Of a stretch of 64,000 bases of DNA, positions 44,563 to 52,998 are shown in pieces. A model generated the notes under the pieces. It searched no databases and was not told where the DNA came from. It was given only the letters and a program-made list of their open reading frames with translations. Position 1 is the first letter of the stretch; the number at the start of each line of letters is the position of its first letter. Position numbers and translations under genes: made by a program. The stretch is from contig JBGUOH010000009.1 in assembly GCA_045117995.1 (NCBI GenBank), positions 1 to 64,000 on the forward strand, written 5' to 3'. Origin of the DNA: RUG14515 sp045117995. Lineage in GTDB: Bacteria; Bacillota_I; Bacilli_A; RFN20; CAG-826.

Positions 44563-46438
44563 ATGGCACCTCACGACTAATTGTTTGTAGTAGCTCTGTA
44601 AAGCGAGCATTCGCTTCATCTAAGATTGGGCATGTGTCCTTCTTATAGAAGAATAGACTGAACAAGCTATATACCGCAAACACATATAAAACGAACATGA
44701 TTCTTGCGAACAAATCAAATTCAAAATATTCTTGGAAAATGACTTCTGATAAAACCGCGATGAGAATAGTAATAGCGATTATTATCTTGTTATCAAACAA
44801 TGGTTTTAACAAAGCATTCTTATAAGCACTTCTAATGGTTTGTTTATCGTTAACAACAGATAAAAGTGGGATGCAGAATAAGCTCACCACTAGGAGACAA
44901 ACAATAGTGGTATAGATAATATGTTCAACACCAAATCTTGTGTCTTCATCAAATCTACAAAGGAAGAAGCTTAGTGCTGCAAGGATTAGACCAATAACCA
45001 TCGAATTAACAAAATAGTAGATGTTCATGGAAGTAACTTTGGTGTGCTCAATCTTTGTTTCTTGTAGATCCTTATTGAGCTCTTTCAAGTGGTTATATTT
45101 TGTTTCTTTAGCGACAGGTAAGAAGAATATTAAGGTGATATACATACCACCGATGTTTGGTGTGAAGAATGTTGTGGATTCAGCGATGCCGTGCGCTAAT
45201 ATTCCAAAGAAGCATAATGAATAAAGGAAGGCGACACGGTATTGTTTAATCTTCACTAATTTAATCAAACCAAAGATGAAAGTGGATAATAAAGTCACAT
45301 AGCAAATAATGCCGAACAAACCATGTCTAAGGAAGATTTCAATAAAGCCATTATGCGTGCTTCTAATAGCAAAATGTGCGTCACGGTATGTCATAAAGTA
45401 TGTTGTGAAGATAGCGTTACCCGTTCTATAGCCAAGACCAAACATAAAGTCGACTGGGTTCTTGCTTAAAAGACCGAAAACTGATGCCCATATGCCCGTT
45501 CTTGATGTCAAAGTGCTGTAATCTTTGTTAAGAATTTCTCTAAAAATGAATGCCCAGAAGTTGGAGAAGATATCGACGTTAACAATGACCATTAAGGCAA
45601 ACACGGTAGCGAAAACGACAAGACCACCGATATAAGCGGCTAAGTATGTCACTAACTTCTTACGGTTTTTATAGAACACCGCAATAATCTCAAAAACGGT
45701 ATAGGCAATCATTACTGTTAAGGAAACGAACACTGCTGTTGCACAAGAAGTAAAGATGATCATCGCAAAGAAGAACATCATTGCACAGTAGTAGTACCAT
45801 TTGAATCGCTTTAAGCACAAAACGATACAGCTAAGTACACCAATTAAAAGAAGATGTCCCCAAACATTGGAGTTATAAATAATGAATGTTAAATCACCAA
45901 GATACGCACCTTTGAAAATAGCAACAATCTTTGGGAATTCCATAAAGACGTCCACTACTGCACAGATCAATAATCCGACTATATAGACAAGAGCTAACCA
46001 TTTAAGCCATCTACGAGAAATGGAATAACGGGTAATAGCGTAAAGCGTGCCATATAAAACAGCACACCAAATTATAATCTGAAGAACATCGAGGAACTTT
46101 TCTTCCGAGGTGAAAGATATCGTACCTATCGCACCATCGATGCCATCGGTGAATACTCGCTCTCCTTGAAAGCAAACAGTGAAAATTGAAACTAAGCCAA
46201 ACGTCGATATAGCACATAGTAAAACTGTATCGAGTTTAATCTTGTTATGTTTGCGTTCTAGTAAATAATAGAAGACCAACAAAAGGATGATGAAAAATGA
46301 AAGGATATAAATCGATCCATTTTGCATTCCGCCCATATGGTCATTAGAGAATATGGAAAAGTTTTCCGCGAGTAAACACGAAAAAATGATTGTGACCCAA
46401 AATAGTAAATATGTAAGAGTAAATCTTAATTTTCCCAT
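44555..46438 (-). CDS. O-antigen-ligase-like polytopic membrane protein
   Basis: 627 residues, at least a dozen predicted helices. The central part matches the Wzy_C/O-antigen ligase family: TSRTGIWASVFGLLSKNP, FGLGYRTGNA, a loop, then STHNGFIEIFLRHGLFGI with the conserved His-Asn. C-terminal extra helices follow from ~470. In Gram-positives such proteins polymerise or attach cell-surface glycans. It is the first gene of the smpB-folC-folT operon. No glycosyltransferases are close by, so the substrate is unknown. Confidence 0.8.
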   Translation of the reverse strand: MGKLRFTLTYLLFWVTIIFSCLLAENFSIFSNDHMGGMQNGSIYILSFFIILLLVFYYLLERKHNKIKLDTVLLCAISTFGLVSIFTVCFQGERVFTDGIDGAIGTISFTSEEKFLDVLQIIIWCAVLYGTLYAITRYSISRRWLKWLALVYIVGLLICAVVDVFMEFPKIVAIFKGAYLGDLTFIIYNSNVWGHLLLIGVLSCIVLCLKRFKWYYYCAMMFFFAMIIFTSCATAVFVSLTVMIAYTVFEIIAVFYKNRKKLVTYLAAYIGGLVVFATVFALMVIVNVDIFSNFWAFIFREILNKDYSTLTSRTGIWASVFGLLSKNPVDFMFGLGYRTGNAIFTTYFMTYRDAHFAIRSTHNGFIEIFLRHGLFGIICYVTLLSTFIFGLIKLVKIKQYRVAFLYSLCFFGILAHGIAESTTFFTPNIGGMYITLIFFLPVAKETKYNHLKELNKDLQETKIEHTKVTSMNIYYFVNSMVIGLILAALSFFLCRFDEDTRFGVEHIIYTTIVCLLVVSLFCIPLLSVVNDKQTIRSAYKNALLKPLFDNKIIIAITILIAVLSEVIFQEYFEFDLFARIMFVLYVFAVYSLFSLFFYKKDTCPILDEANARFTELLQTISREVPYE

Positions 46439-46463
46439 ATAATTGCTAAATAACAGTCAAGCA

Positions 46464-46494
46464 CTGTCCCACGTGTATTATACACGTTAGACAG
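46464..46494 (-). promoter_or_regulatory. Promoter -10 inside a long dyad, O-antigen-ligase-like operon
   Basis: ACGTGTAT-T-ATACACGT (46471-46487) is a perfect palindrome containing TATAAT on the minus strand. Outer arms CTGTC (46464-46468) and GACAG (46490-46494) extend it. No good -35 was found. Looks like a repressor operator on the core promoter. Confidence 0.55.
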
Positions 46495-46541
46495 GACTTT
46501 GCACATATTTCTTTACATATAGGCATAATTAATTATTACGT

Positions 46542-46570
46542 TATACAAATCAAAACAATCTTGCTATCAT
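46542..46570 (+). promoter_or_regulatory. Extended -10 promoter placed for a leaderless sirtuin mRNA
   Basis: Plus strand: -35 TATACA (46542-46547), 17-bp spacer, TGC-TATCAT (46562-46570), then six bases to ATG 46577. No Shine-Dalgarno sequence. Confidence 0.6.
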
Positions 46571-46576
46571 AGTGGC

Positions 46577-47305
46577 ATGGAAAACAAATACGAAACTTTA
46601 CAAAAAATTATTGATGAAGCTCGACAAATAGTTGTCTTTACAGGTGCCGGAATCTCTGTTCCAAGTGGTATTCCTGATTTCAGAAGTGCAAACGGCATCT
46701 ATAATCAAAAAACTAAGTACCAAGCTTCACCAGAAGAAATTATTTCTCATTCATTTTTCAAAAGCTTTACAGAAGAGTTCTATGAATTCTACAAAGATAA
46801 GATGTGCTATCCAAACGCACAACCAAATGCCGCTCATAAATACTTTGCTGACTTAGAAAAGAAGGGTAAAAACGTTATTGTTGTTACTCAAAATATTGAT
46901 GGTCTTCATCAAAAGGCTGGTTCAAAGATTGTTTATGAACTTCATGGCACCATTCATCAAAATTTCTGTACCAAATGTAGCAGATTATTTGGTCTTGATT
47001 ACGTATTAAATTCTAAAGGAGTTCCTGTGTGCGATAAGTGCGGAGGAATTGTTAAGCCAAATGTTGTTTTGTATGAAGAATCTTTAGACGAAGATATTAT
47101 CTCTAGATCTATTAACGCCATCATGACTTGCGATGTGATGATTGTGATTGGTACATCGTTAAAAGTTTATCCAGCTGCGGGCTTTATTCGTTATTTCAAA
47201 GGCCGCTATTTAGTGGTTATCAATAAGGAATCTACTTCCTACGATAATATGTGTGATTTAGTCTTCAACGAAGACGTGATTAATGTTGTTAAGCATCTCA
47301 AATAA
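46577..47305 (+). CDS. cobB: NAD-dependent protein deacylase (sirtuin)
   Basis: 242 residues. FTGAGISVPSGIPDFRSANG (NAD binding), TQNIDGLHQKAG and catalytic His in ELHGTIHQNFC; zinc site CTKC...CDKCGG; then VIGTSLKVYPAAG. Removes acyl groups from lysines using NAD. Its stop codon overlaps the next ATG (TAATG). Confidence 0.96.
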   Translation: MENKYETLQKIIDEARQIVVFTGAGISVPSGIPDFRSANGIYNQKTKYQASPEEIISHSFFKSFTEEFYEFYKDKMCYPNAQPNAAHKYFADLEKKGKNVIVVTQNIDGLHQKAGSKIVYELHGTIHQNFCTKCSRLFGLDYVLNSKGVPVCDKCGGIVKPNVVLYEESLDEDIISRSINAIMTCDVMIVIGTSLKVYPAAGFIRYFKGRYLVVINKESTSYDNMCDLVFNEDVINVVKHLK

Positions 47306-47961
47306 TGAAAACTGTTATTTTTGACCTTGATGGCACAATCCTAGATACACTCCAAGATTTAAAAAACGCTGTAAATCACGGCTTAAATTTTTATAATTTG
47401 CCAAAAAAGGACCTCGAATTCGTCAGAAAAGCCATCGGAAACGGCACAACTGTGCTTATTCAAAGATGCACCCCGTCCTCGATAAGTGAAAGTGAACGTA
47501 ATGCGGTTTTTAATGAATTTAAGTCCTATTACTTAGCCCATTATGTTGACTATACAAAACCATATCCTGGTATTAAGGAAATGTTGGAAAGATTATATGG
47601 CCAAGTACGTCTTGCAGTGGTCTCCAACAAAGACAATGACTTAACCAATAAAATAATTAGAAAAGAGTTTGGTAATCTCTTTGATATTATCCAAGGATCT
47701 TACCTTGATCACCCTAAGAAACCTGACCCATATCTTATTAATAAAATAATTAAGGAAAATAATATAAATAAAGAGGATTGCCTCTATGTTGGTGACACTA
47801 ATGTTGATAAGGAAAGCGCTACTAATGTTGGCTTGCCTTACTTATTAGTGAACTATGGTTATAGAACCAAAGAAGAACTAGAAAAAACGTGTCCTGAGGA
47901 CACCACTATTTCTACTGTTAACGAGCTTTATAATGAAATATTAAAGTGGGTTAACTTATAA
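47305..47961 (+). CDS. gph: HAD-family phosphatase, phosphoglycolate phosphatase-like
   Basis: 218 residues. HAD motifs FDLDGTILDT (catalytic Asp), VVSNKDND, HPKKPDP (Lys) and YVGDTNVDKESA. The cap domain follows motif 1 (C1 type). Gph/PpaX group; exact substrate uncertain, could be phosphoglycolate or pyrophosphate. Starts inside the sirtuin stop codon. Its 3' end overlaps the convergent carD gene by six bases and no terminator separates them. Confidence 0.88.
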   Translation: MKTVIFDLDGTILDTLQDLKNAVNHGLNFYNLPKKDLEFVRKAIGNGTTVLIQRCTPSSISESERNAVFNEFKSYYLAHYVDYTKPYPGIKEMLERLYGQVRLAVVSNKDNDLTNKIIRKEFGNLFDIIQGSYLDHPKKPDPYLINKIIKENNINKEDCLYVGDTNVDKESATNVGLPYLLVNYGYRTKEELEKTCPEDTTISTVNELYNEILKWVNL

Positions 47962-48453
47962 AGATGCAATTCTTTGCTCGACAAAGTTTTGAATTACTTC
48001 TCTTGGCTTTTTATAAGTAATGGTCAATTCATCCAACAACATGTTGGTGGCGTAGTTAAGAATATCTAAATCCACTGGACCAAGCTTGATCTCAGTGTTT
48101 TGTTCTGCGCCCATTTGGTTATAGAAATATAATTGACGATATAAATACGCTATGTCTTTAACATTACCGGAAGATAATCTCTTCTTATAAGCATCTCTTC
48201 TTTGTTTGGTATTTGTGTTAAATTCTTTGCTAATCTTTTTAATATATTGGAGCAATTCATCCGCTTGCTTGATAGTCATAATCGTACGGATAATGCTTCC
48301 CGCGGAATCTACAGGCACGTAAAATGTTTCACTACTGCTGTTATTCACTTGCACTAGAAAATACTGCTTGTCGTTCATTGTTTTGACGTCGATAATGGTC
48401 GACAAACCTTCGCGACAATGAATCACTTCATCGTTTACATTAAAACCTGACAT
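47956..48453 (-). CDS. carD: CarD-family transcription regulator
   Basis: 165 residues from ATG 48453 (MSGFNVNDEVIHCREGLSTI); ATG 48459 two codons earlier is equally possible. N-terminal CarD/Mfd-RID Tudor-like domain (~1-60), then a helical DNA-binding half (LLQYIKKISKEF, LYRQLYFYNQMG). CarD-type proteins bind RNA polymerase beta and stabilise open promoters. No Shine-Dalgarno sequence; the promoter is immediately upstream. Confidence 0.88.
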   Translation of the reverse strand: MSGFNVNDEVIHCREGLSTIIDVKTMNDKQYFLVQVNNSSSETFYVPVDSAGSIIRTIMTIKQADELLQYIKKISKEFNTNTKQRRDAYKKRLSSGNVKDIAYLYRQLYFYNQMGAEQNTEIKLGPVDLDILNYATNMLLDELTITYKKPREVIQNFVEQRIASL

Positions 48454-48463
48454 ATACATTAAT

Positions 48464-48492
48464 ATTATGTCATTTTTTATTTTTTTATGTAA
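48464..48492 (-). promoter_or_regulatory. carD promoter, near-leaderless
   Basis: Minus strand: -35 TTACAT (48487-48492), 17-bp spacer, extended -10 TGA-CATAAT (48464-48472). The two candidate ATGs begin 5 and 11 bases past the -10. Confidence 0.6.
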
Positions 48493-48507
48493 GCGAAACG
48501 CTGAATT

Positions 48508-50154
48508 TTATTGATTAAAAGAAGATTTTAAAGGACATGTTCTATTAAAGATAAGATTGTCCTTCGTGGAGTCTTTATCGGTGCAATAATAGCCTGTTCT
48601 AATGAATTGGAAATGGTCTAATGGTTTGGTGTCTGCTAAAGAAGCTTCGACAAAACCTTCAAGCTTAACCCAAGAGTTTGGATTAAGTCTTTCGATGAAT
48701 GTTTTACCTTTTGTTTCTTCGGTTTCATCAAACACTAATGGTTCATATAAATTAAATGTGGCTTTTAAGGCTGTAGTGGCTTCAACGTAATGGATTGTAC
48801 CATTTGGTTTTCTAGCATCAAAACCGCTGCCAGATTTGGTTTCTGGATCGTATGTGCAGTGGATTTCAGTAATCTTGCCATCTGCATCTTTGACTACACT
48901 ATTACATTTAATGAAATAAGCATGCATTAAACGGACTTCATCACCGACGGATAATCTCTTCCATTTACGGTTTGGTTTTTCTTCAATGAAGTCTTCTTGT
49001 TCAATATATAAGTATTTACCAAAGGCGATTTTACGACTGCCTAATTCTTCGTTTTCCATATTGTTTGGAGCGTCACAGTATTCGATTTGACCTTCTGGAT
49101 AGTTATCAATGACAACTTTTAATGGGTTTAAGACCGCCATCGGACGTGTGGCTTTGAGCTTCAATTCTTCCCTGAGGAAATTATCAAGGTTTTCAGCGTT
49201 TGTGGTGCTGTTGATTCTTGATAAACCTGTGTAGACGATAAAGTTCTTAATCGCGTCTGGAGTTAAACCTTTTCTCTTTAAACCAACGAGTGTTGGCATA
49301 CGTGGGTCATCATAACCAGTGACATAGCCACCATCGACTAATTGACGGAGGTATCTCTTAGACATGACTGTGTTAGTAATATTTAATCTGCCCCATTCAT
49401 ATTGATGTGGGACATTTGGCATTTCACATTTTTCGACAAACCAGTCATACAAAGGACGGTGGTTATCGAATTCTAAGGAACACATGGAGTGGGTAACGCC
49501 TTCAATCGCGTCTTGTAATGGGTGAGCAAAGTCATACATTGGGTAAATGCACCACTTTGTACCTTGTCTATGGTGTGGGACGTGTAAAATACGATACATG
49601 ACTGGGTCACGCATATTGATATTTGGTGAAGCCATATCGATTTTAGCTCTTAATGTCTTTTCACCATTACCATATTTGCCTTCACGCATTTCTTGGAATA
49701 ATTTTAAGTTTTCTTCAATGGATCTATTTCTGTATGGAGAATCTTTACCAGGTTCAGTTAAGGTACCACGGTATTCAGTAATTTCATCCGCGGTTAAATC
49801 ATCAACGTACGCTAAGCCTTTCTTAATTAAAAGGATGGCTCTATTATATTGTTCTTCAAAGTAATCACTACCAAAGAAGATATTTTTTGGTTCATAGCCT
49901 AGCCATTTAATATCGTTAATAATGGCTTGGACATATTCAGCGCCTTCGTTAACTGGGTTGGTATCATCAAATCTTAAATTGGTGTAACCACCGAATGCTT
50001 TAGCGAGTTCAAAGTCATTGATAACCGCTCTAGCGTGGCCGATATGTAAGTAAGCGTTTGGTTCAGGAGGGAATCTGGTCACGATGCTTTTTACACGACC
50101 TTCTTCTAAGTCCTTCTCCATGATGGTTTTGATAAAGTTGTTAATTTCTTCCAT
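48508..50154 (-). CDS. glnS: Glutaminyl-tRNA synthetase
   Basis: 548 residues. Class I motifs RFPPEPNAYLHIGHARA and VMSKRYL; FDDTNP; catalytic core to ~330, then the two beta-barrel anticodon-binding domains of GlnRS (KVVIDNYPEGQ, GSGFDARKPNGTIHYVEA). GCGAGGA precedes the ATG. Direct charging of tRNA-Gln means the GatCAB route is not needed for Gln; many Bacillota lack GlnRS. Confidence 0.95.
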   Translation of the reverse strand: MEEINNFIKTIMEKDLEEGRVKSIVTRFPPEPNAYLHIGHARAVINDFELAKAFGGYTNLRFDDTNPVNEGAEYVQAIINDIKWLGYEPKNIFFGSDYFEEQYNRAILLIKKGLAYVDDLTADEITEYRGTLTEPGKDSPYRNRSIEENLKLFQEMREGKYGNGEKTLRAKIDMASPNINMRDPVMYRILHVPHHRQGTKWCIYPMYDFAHPLQDAIEGVTHSMCSLEFDNHRPLYDWFVEKCEMPNVPHQYEWGRLNITNTVMSKRYLRQLVDGGYVTGYDDPRMPTLVGLKRKGLTPDAIKNFIVYTGLSRINSTTNAENLDNFLREELKLKATRPMAVLNPLKVVIDNYPEGQIEYCDAPNNMENEELGSRKIAFGKYLYIEQEDFIEEKPNRKWKRLSVGDEVRLMHAYFIKCNSVVKDADGKITEIHCTYDPETKSGSGFDARKPNGTIHYVEATTALKATFNLYEPLVFDETEETKGKTFIERLNPNSWVKLEGFVEASLADTKPLDHFQFIRTGYYCTDKDSTKDNLIFNRTCPLKSSFNQ

Positions 50155-50172
50155 AACTAAATCCTCGCCAAT

Positions 50173-50200
50173 ATTTTACTCTTGTTATAAAGGCATTCAA
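50173..50200 (-). promoter_or_regulatory. glnS promoter
   Basis: Minus strand: -35 TTGAAT (50195-50200), 16-bp spacer, -10 TAAAAT (50173-50178). The leader is too short for a T-box. Confidence 0.5.
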
Positions 50201-50225
50201 TAATAATTGTAATTAATTCAATTAT

Positions 50226-51083
50226 TTACCCTTGTTTCTTTTTATTAAATACTGGCCAAAAAGCATCCGCTCCATAATCGATACGATTGAGTTTCATTAA
50301 CTCTAACATATCTTCTTCTTTAATCTCGAAATCTAGTTTCATATTATCTTCGATATGTTCCTTGCTAGAGGCTTTTGGTATGGAGATGGTATCTAATTGC
50401 AATGTGTATTTGATGCATAACTGTGGTACGGATACGTGGTATTTATCCGCCATAGCTTGGATGGCTTTATTATTCATCGCTTTACCGTGTGCAATTGGAG
50501 AATATGCTTCAACCACGATATCGTTTTCTTGGCAGAACTTAATAACATCAACTGGGGTTTCACCAATATGCAAAAGAATTTGATTGGCCATTGGCTTGAT
50601 TTCGCAGTTATTCATAATGTTTTGGAGATCGTCCACTAAAAAGTTAGAAACACCAATTGCTCTGAGTTTACCTTCTTTATAGGCATCTTCCATAGCTTTC
50701 CAAACTTGAATGTTTTGTTTGAAGTATCTAAATGGTCCTCTAAATAAAGCCCAAGGTTGTGGGCAGTGGATAAGCATTAAATCAATATAATCCACGCCTA
50801 ATTTCTTGAGTGATTCATCAATGGAGGCTTTGGCTTTTTTATATGACTTGAGTTCCGCTTTAACTTTAGAAGTAATGAACACGTCCTCTCTTTTGAGGCC
50901 AGATTCTCTAATTCCTTGGCCAACGCCTTCTTCGTTACCATACGCTTGTGCGGTATCAATATGACGATATCCAGCATCTAACGCCATCCTCACACAATTA
51001 GCGGCTACTTCATTTTTAATTAACCATGTGCCATAAGCTAAAGCAGGTGCTTTCACACCATTATTTAAAACAAATTCTTTCAT
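50226..51083 (-). CDS. Aldo/keto reductase
   Basis: 285 residues, (beta/alpha)8 barrel. Catalytic set: DTAQAYGNEEGVG (Asp, Tyr), SKVKAEL (Lys), LMLIHCPQP (His). NADPH-site SIPKASSKEHIEDN. Like 2,5-diketo-gluconate/methylglyoxal reductases. Substrate unknown. GAGGA precedes the ATG. Monocistronic. Confidence 0.93.
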   Translation of the reverse strand: MKEFVLNNGVKAPALAYGTWLIKNEVAANCVRMALDAGYRHIDTAQAYGNEEGVGQGIRESGLKREDVFITSKVKAELKSYKKAKASIDESLKKLGVDYIDLMLIHCPQPWALFRGPFRYFKQNIQVWKAMEDAYKEGKLRAIGVSNFLVDDLQNIMNNCEIKPMANQILLHIGETPVDVIKFCQENDIVVEAYSPIAHGKAMNNKAIQAMADKYHVSVPQLCIKYTLQLDTISIPKASSKEHIEDNMKLDFEIKEEDMLELMKLNRIDYGADAFWPVFNKKKQG

Positions 51084-51145
51084 ATAAGTGTCCTCGATAA
51101 TTTCATTTTGTCATAATCTGTTATTTTTCGAAAACAAAAAGCAAT

Positions 51146-51178
51146 AAAAAGAAAGGATCTGGCGAACCAGACCCTTTC
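51146..51178 (-). terminator. Intrinsic terminator after the 536-aa lipoprotein gene
   Basis: Minus strand: 12-bp stem (51151-51162 with 51167-51178) closed by a TTCG tetraloop, then five Ts. Confidence 0.9.
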
Positions 51179-51200
51179 CGGATTTTCTATTGCTATTTAA

Positions 51201-52811
51201 TTATTTAGCAGAGAGTTTGAAGACGTCTAAGCTTGGGCAAGAACCTTCGATTGTGACGACTAAGGTATTTTCACCGGACTTAACAGCAACATCACCGATA
51301 ACCACTTCAGCCATTGAAGAAGTATAGCCTTCTGGTGCTGGGAATTCAGCGGTTTCAGGAATTGTCACGTTATTGTTGTTTAACTTAATGCTCATACCAT
51401 CTTTAAGGACGTATGCAGCAGCTTCGCCACCCATGCTCATTGGAGAACTACCAACAACGGAGAGAACCATTGTAGCGTTCGCTGTAGCTTGGAACTTCAT
51501 GGTTAATGTTAAACCATCACTACCAAAGTTCATGACGTAAGCACTACCACTATGGACTTCACTACCGCCCATCATGCCGCCATCTTGCATAATGCTTGGA
51601 CCACTCATATTGAAGGATCCTGGTGTGAGTTCTGCTAATTCTTCAGCAGATTCAGCTTCAACAAGAATTTGACCAGCAACTGGTTTTGGTTTGACAGTGA
51701 TTTCAAGTCTAACGGAGTACATACCTTCTTTTTTCACTGTGACATTGGTTTTACCAACTTTAACACCAGTAACAACACCAGCATTACTAACAGTGGCAAC
51801 TGTTTCATCGCTAGAGACGTATGTAACGCCTGCTAAGTTATTCTTAACTTGAATGTTAACTGTTTCTTCGACAATAACTTCTAACTCGTTGTTAACGACT
51901 TCAATTTGTTGTTTAGCAGCTGGAGCTGTTAAAGCAACTGTTGCTTCTTTAGCATAAACTGCGAGTTCATTTAAGAAGATGTTTGTGGCTTGTAAGAATT
52001 CGATTTCGAGTGTATTAGAAGCAGCGATATCTAAGTTGCCCAAGGAAACATCATCAAACACTAATTCAGCCATATATTGACCTTCATGTGCTTCAAGAGT
52101 TTTACCTGCTAAGCTAATCGCTGTGCCATTGAGCTTAACGCTCATAATTTCTGCTAAGTTAGCTTCATCAGTATTACCGATATTTAACATTAATTCAGCT
52201 TTATCAGCCTTACTAGCGGTGAATTTAACTGTTTCTTTATCACCAACACCGAAACCACCAATGAATGTTTCTGCTGGTTCTTCTGTTTGTTGACCCCATG
52301 AAGATTGTTGAGCAATTGGGTTCCAACCATTAACGGTTTGCATTGCAAATCCCATACCACTTGTTGGGAGTTCCCACCAACCATCAGCTGAATAGTGTTC
52401 AGCGGCTGTGGTTAAATCAAATGTTGCGGAGGCTGCTGGTCTTGGGACGTTAAGTGCGATTGTACCATTGTTGTAGCCTTCTTTTTTCGCGGTAATGGTA
52501 ACTTCACCATAACCAACGGCTGTAACAGTACCATCAGCGGCAACTGTCGCGATTGTGGCATCGGAAGATTCCCATGCAACGCCTTCAACACTAGCAGTTA
52601 ACTTAACTGTTTCGTTTAACGCTAAGGTTTTCTTGTCACCAGCTGCGGTAACAGTAATTTTCTCTTTTTGTGGAGTACTTTGTGTACTTTGTTGAGAATT
52701 GTTTGATTTGCCTCCTTGGCTGTTATTGGCTGGTTGATTACAAGCTGTTAATCCCATGCTTAAAAGTAAACCGATCGCCATAGCAGGAAGGAAAAGTTTT
52801 GTCTTTTTCAT
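51201..52811 (-). CDS. Lipoprotein with two BIG2 and two carbohydrate-binding-like modules
   Basis: 536 residues, lipobox LTAC (Cys24), Asn/Ser/Gln linker to ~50. BIG2-1 (~50-128, WESSDATIATV), jelly-roll module (~130-300, with MSVKLNGTAI), BIG2-2 (~305-385, SSDETVATVSNAGVVTG), second module (~390-536, opening ILVEAESAEEL like CBM6/35 domains, with MSIKLNNNNVTI). The alternating pattern suggests spacer Ig domains holding two binding heads. Ligand unknown; no catalytic residues seen. Confidence 0.83.
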   Translation of the reverse strand: MKKTKLFLPAMAIGLLLSMGLTACNQPANNSQGGKSNNSQQSTQSTPQKEKITVTAAGDKKTLALNETVKLTASVEGVAWESSDATIATVAADGTVTAVGYGEVTITAKKEGYNNGTIALNVPRPAASATFDLTTAAEHYSADGWWELPTSGMGFAMQTVNGWNPIAQQSSWGQQTEEPAETFIGGFGVGDKETVKFTASKADKAELMLNIGNTDEANLAEIMSVKLNGTAISLAGKTLEAHEGQYMAELVFDDVSLGNLDIAASNTLEIEFLQATNIFLNELAVYAKEATVALTAPAAKQQIEVVNNELEVIVEETVNIQVKNNLAGVTYVSSDETVATVSNAGVVTGVKVGKTNVTVKKEGMYSVRLEITVKPKPVAGQILVEAESAEELAELTPGSFNMSGPSIMQDGGMMGGSEVHSGSAYVMNFGSDGLTLTMKFQATANATMVLSVVGSSPMSMGGEAAAYVLKDGMSIKLNNNNVTIPETAEFPAPEGYTSSMAEVVIGDVAVKSGENTLVVTIEGSCPSLDVFKLSAK

Positions 52812-52903
52812 TCTAAAAAAATCCCTTTCTATAAAAATGACAAATATGAATGGTTAGCAAATGATGAAATGATATATTCAACTTTCGCTATCTATCTAAA
52901 CTC

Positions 52904-52931
52904 ATTATAGTCCTTATTTTTGTTTAGTTAA
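52904..52931 (-). promoter_or_regulatory. Promoter of the 536-aa lipoprotein gene
   Basis: Minus strand: -35 TTAACT (52926-52931), 16-bp spacer, -10 TATAAT (52904-52909), about 90 bases of leader. Confidence 0.55.
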
Positions 52932-52934
52932 CTA

Positions 52935-52958
52935 ATTTATGTTTCATTTAAGGAAAGT
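52935..52958. repeat. 24-nt intergenic repeat, copy 1
   Basis: Core TTTATGTTTCATTTAAGG plus flanks; 24 bases identical to 57190-57213, flanks differ. Lies between a terminator and a lipoprotein promoter. Confidence 0.7.
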
Positions 52959-52960
52959 AT

Positions 52961-52985
52961 AAAAAAAGCGACTTTTAGTCGCCTT
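52961..52985 (-). terminator. Intrinsic terminator after the 781-aa phosphatase gene
   Basis: Minus strand: GCGACT/AGTCGC stem (52968-52973 with 52977-52982), extended by A-T pairs, then seven Ts. Confidence 0.85.
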
Positions 52986-52998
52986 TTTAATAGTGTTT

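Noticed and set aside
44563..44619. Longer SmpB start
   Set aside because: Lies in the upstream membrane protein gene; MSKEETG at 44562 follows a GAGGTG site.
50155..50225. T-box before glnS
   Set aside because: Leader too short and no T-box sequence; argS is inside an operon and has none either.
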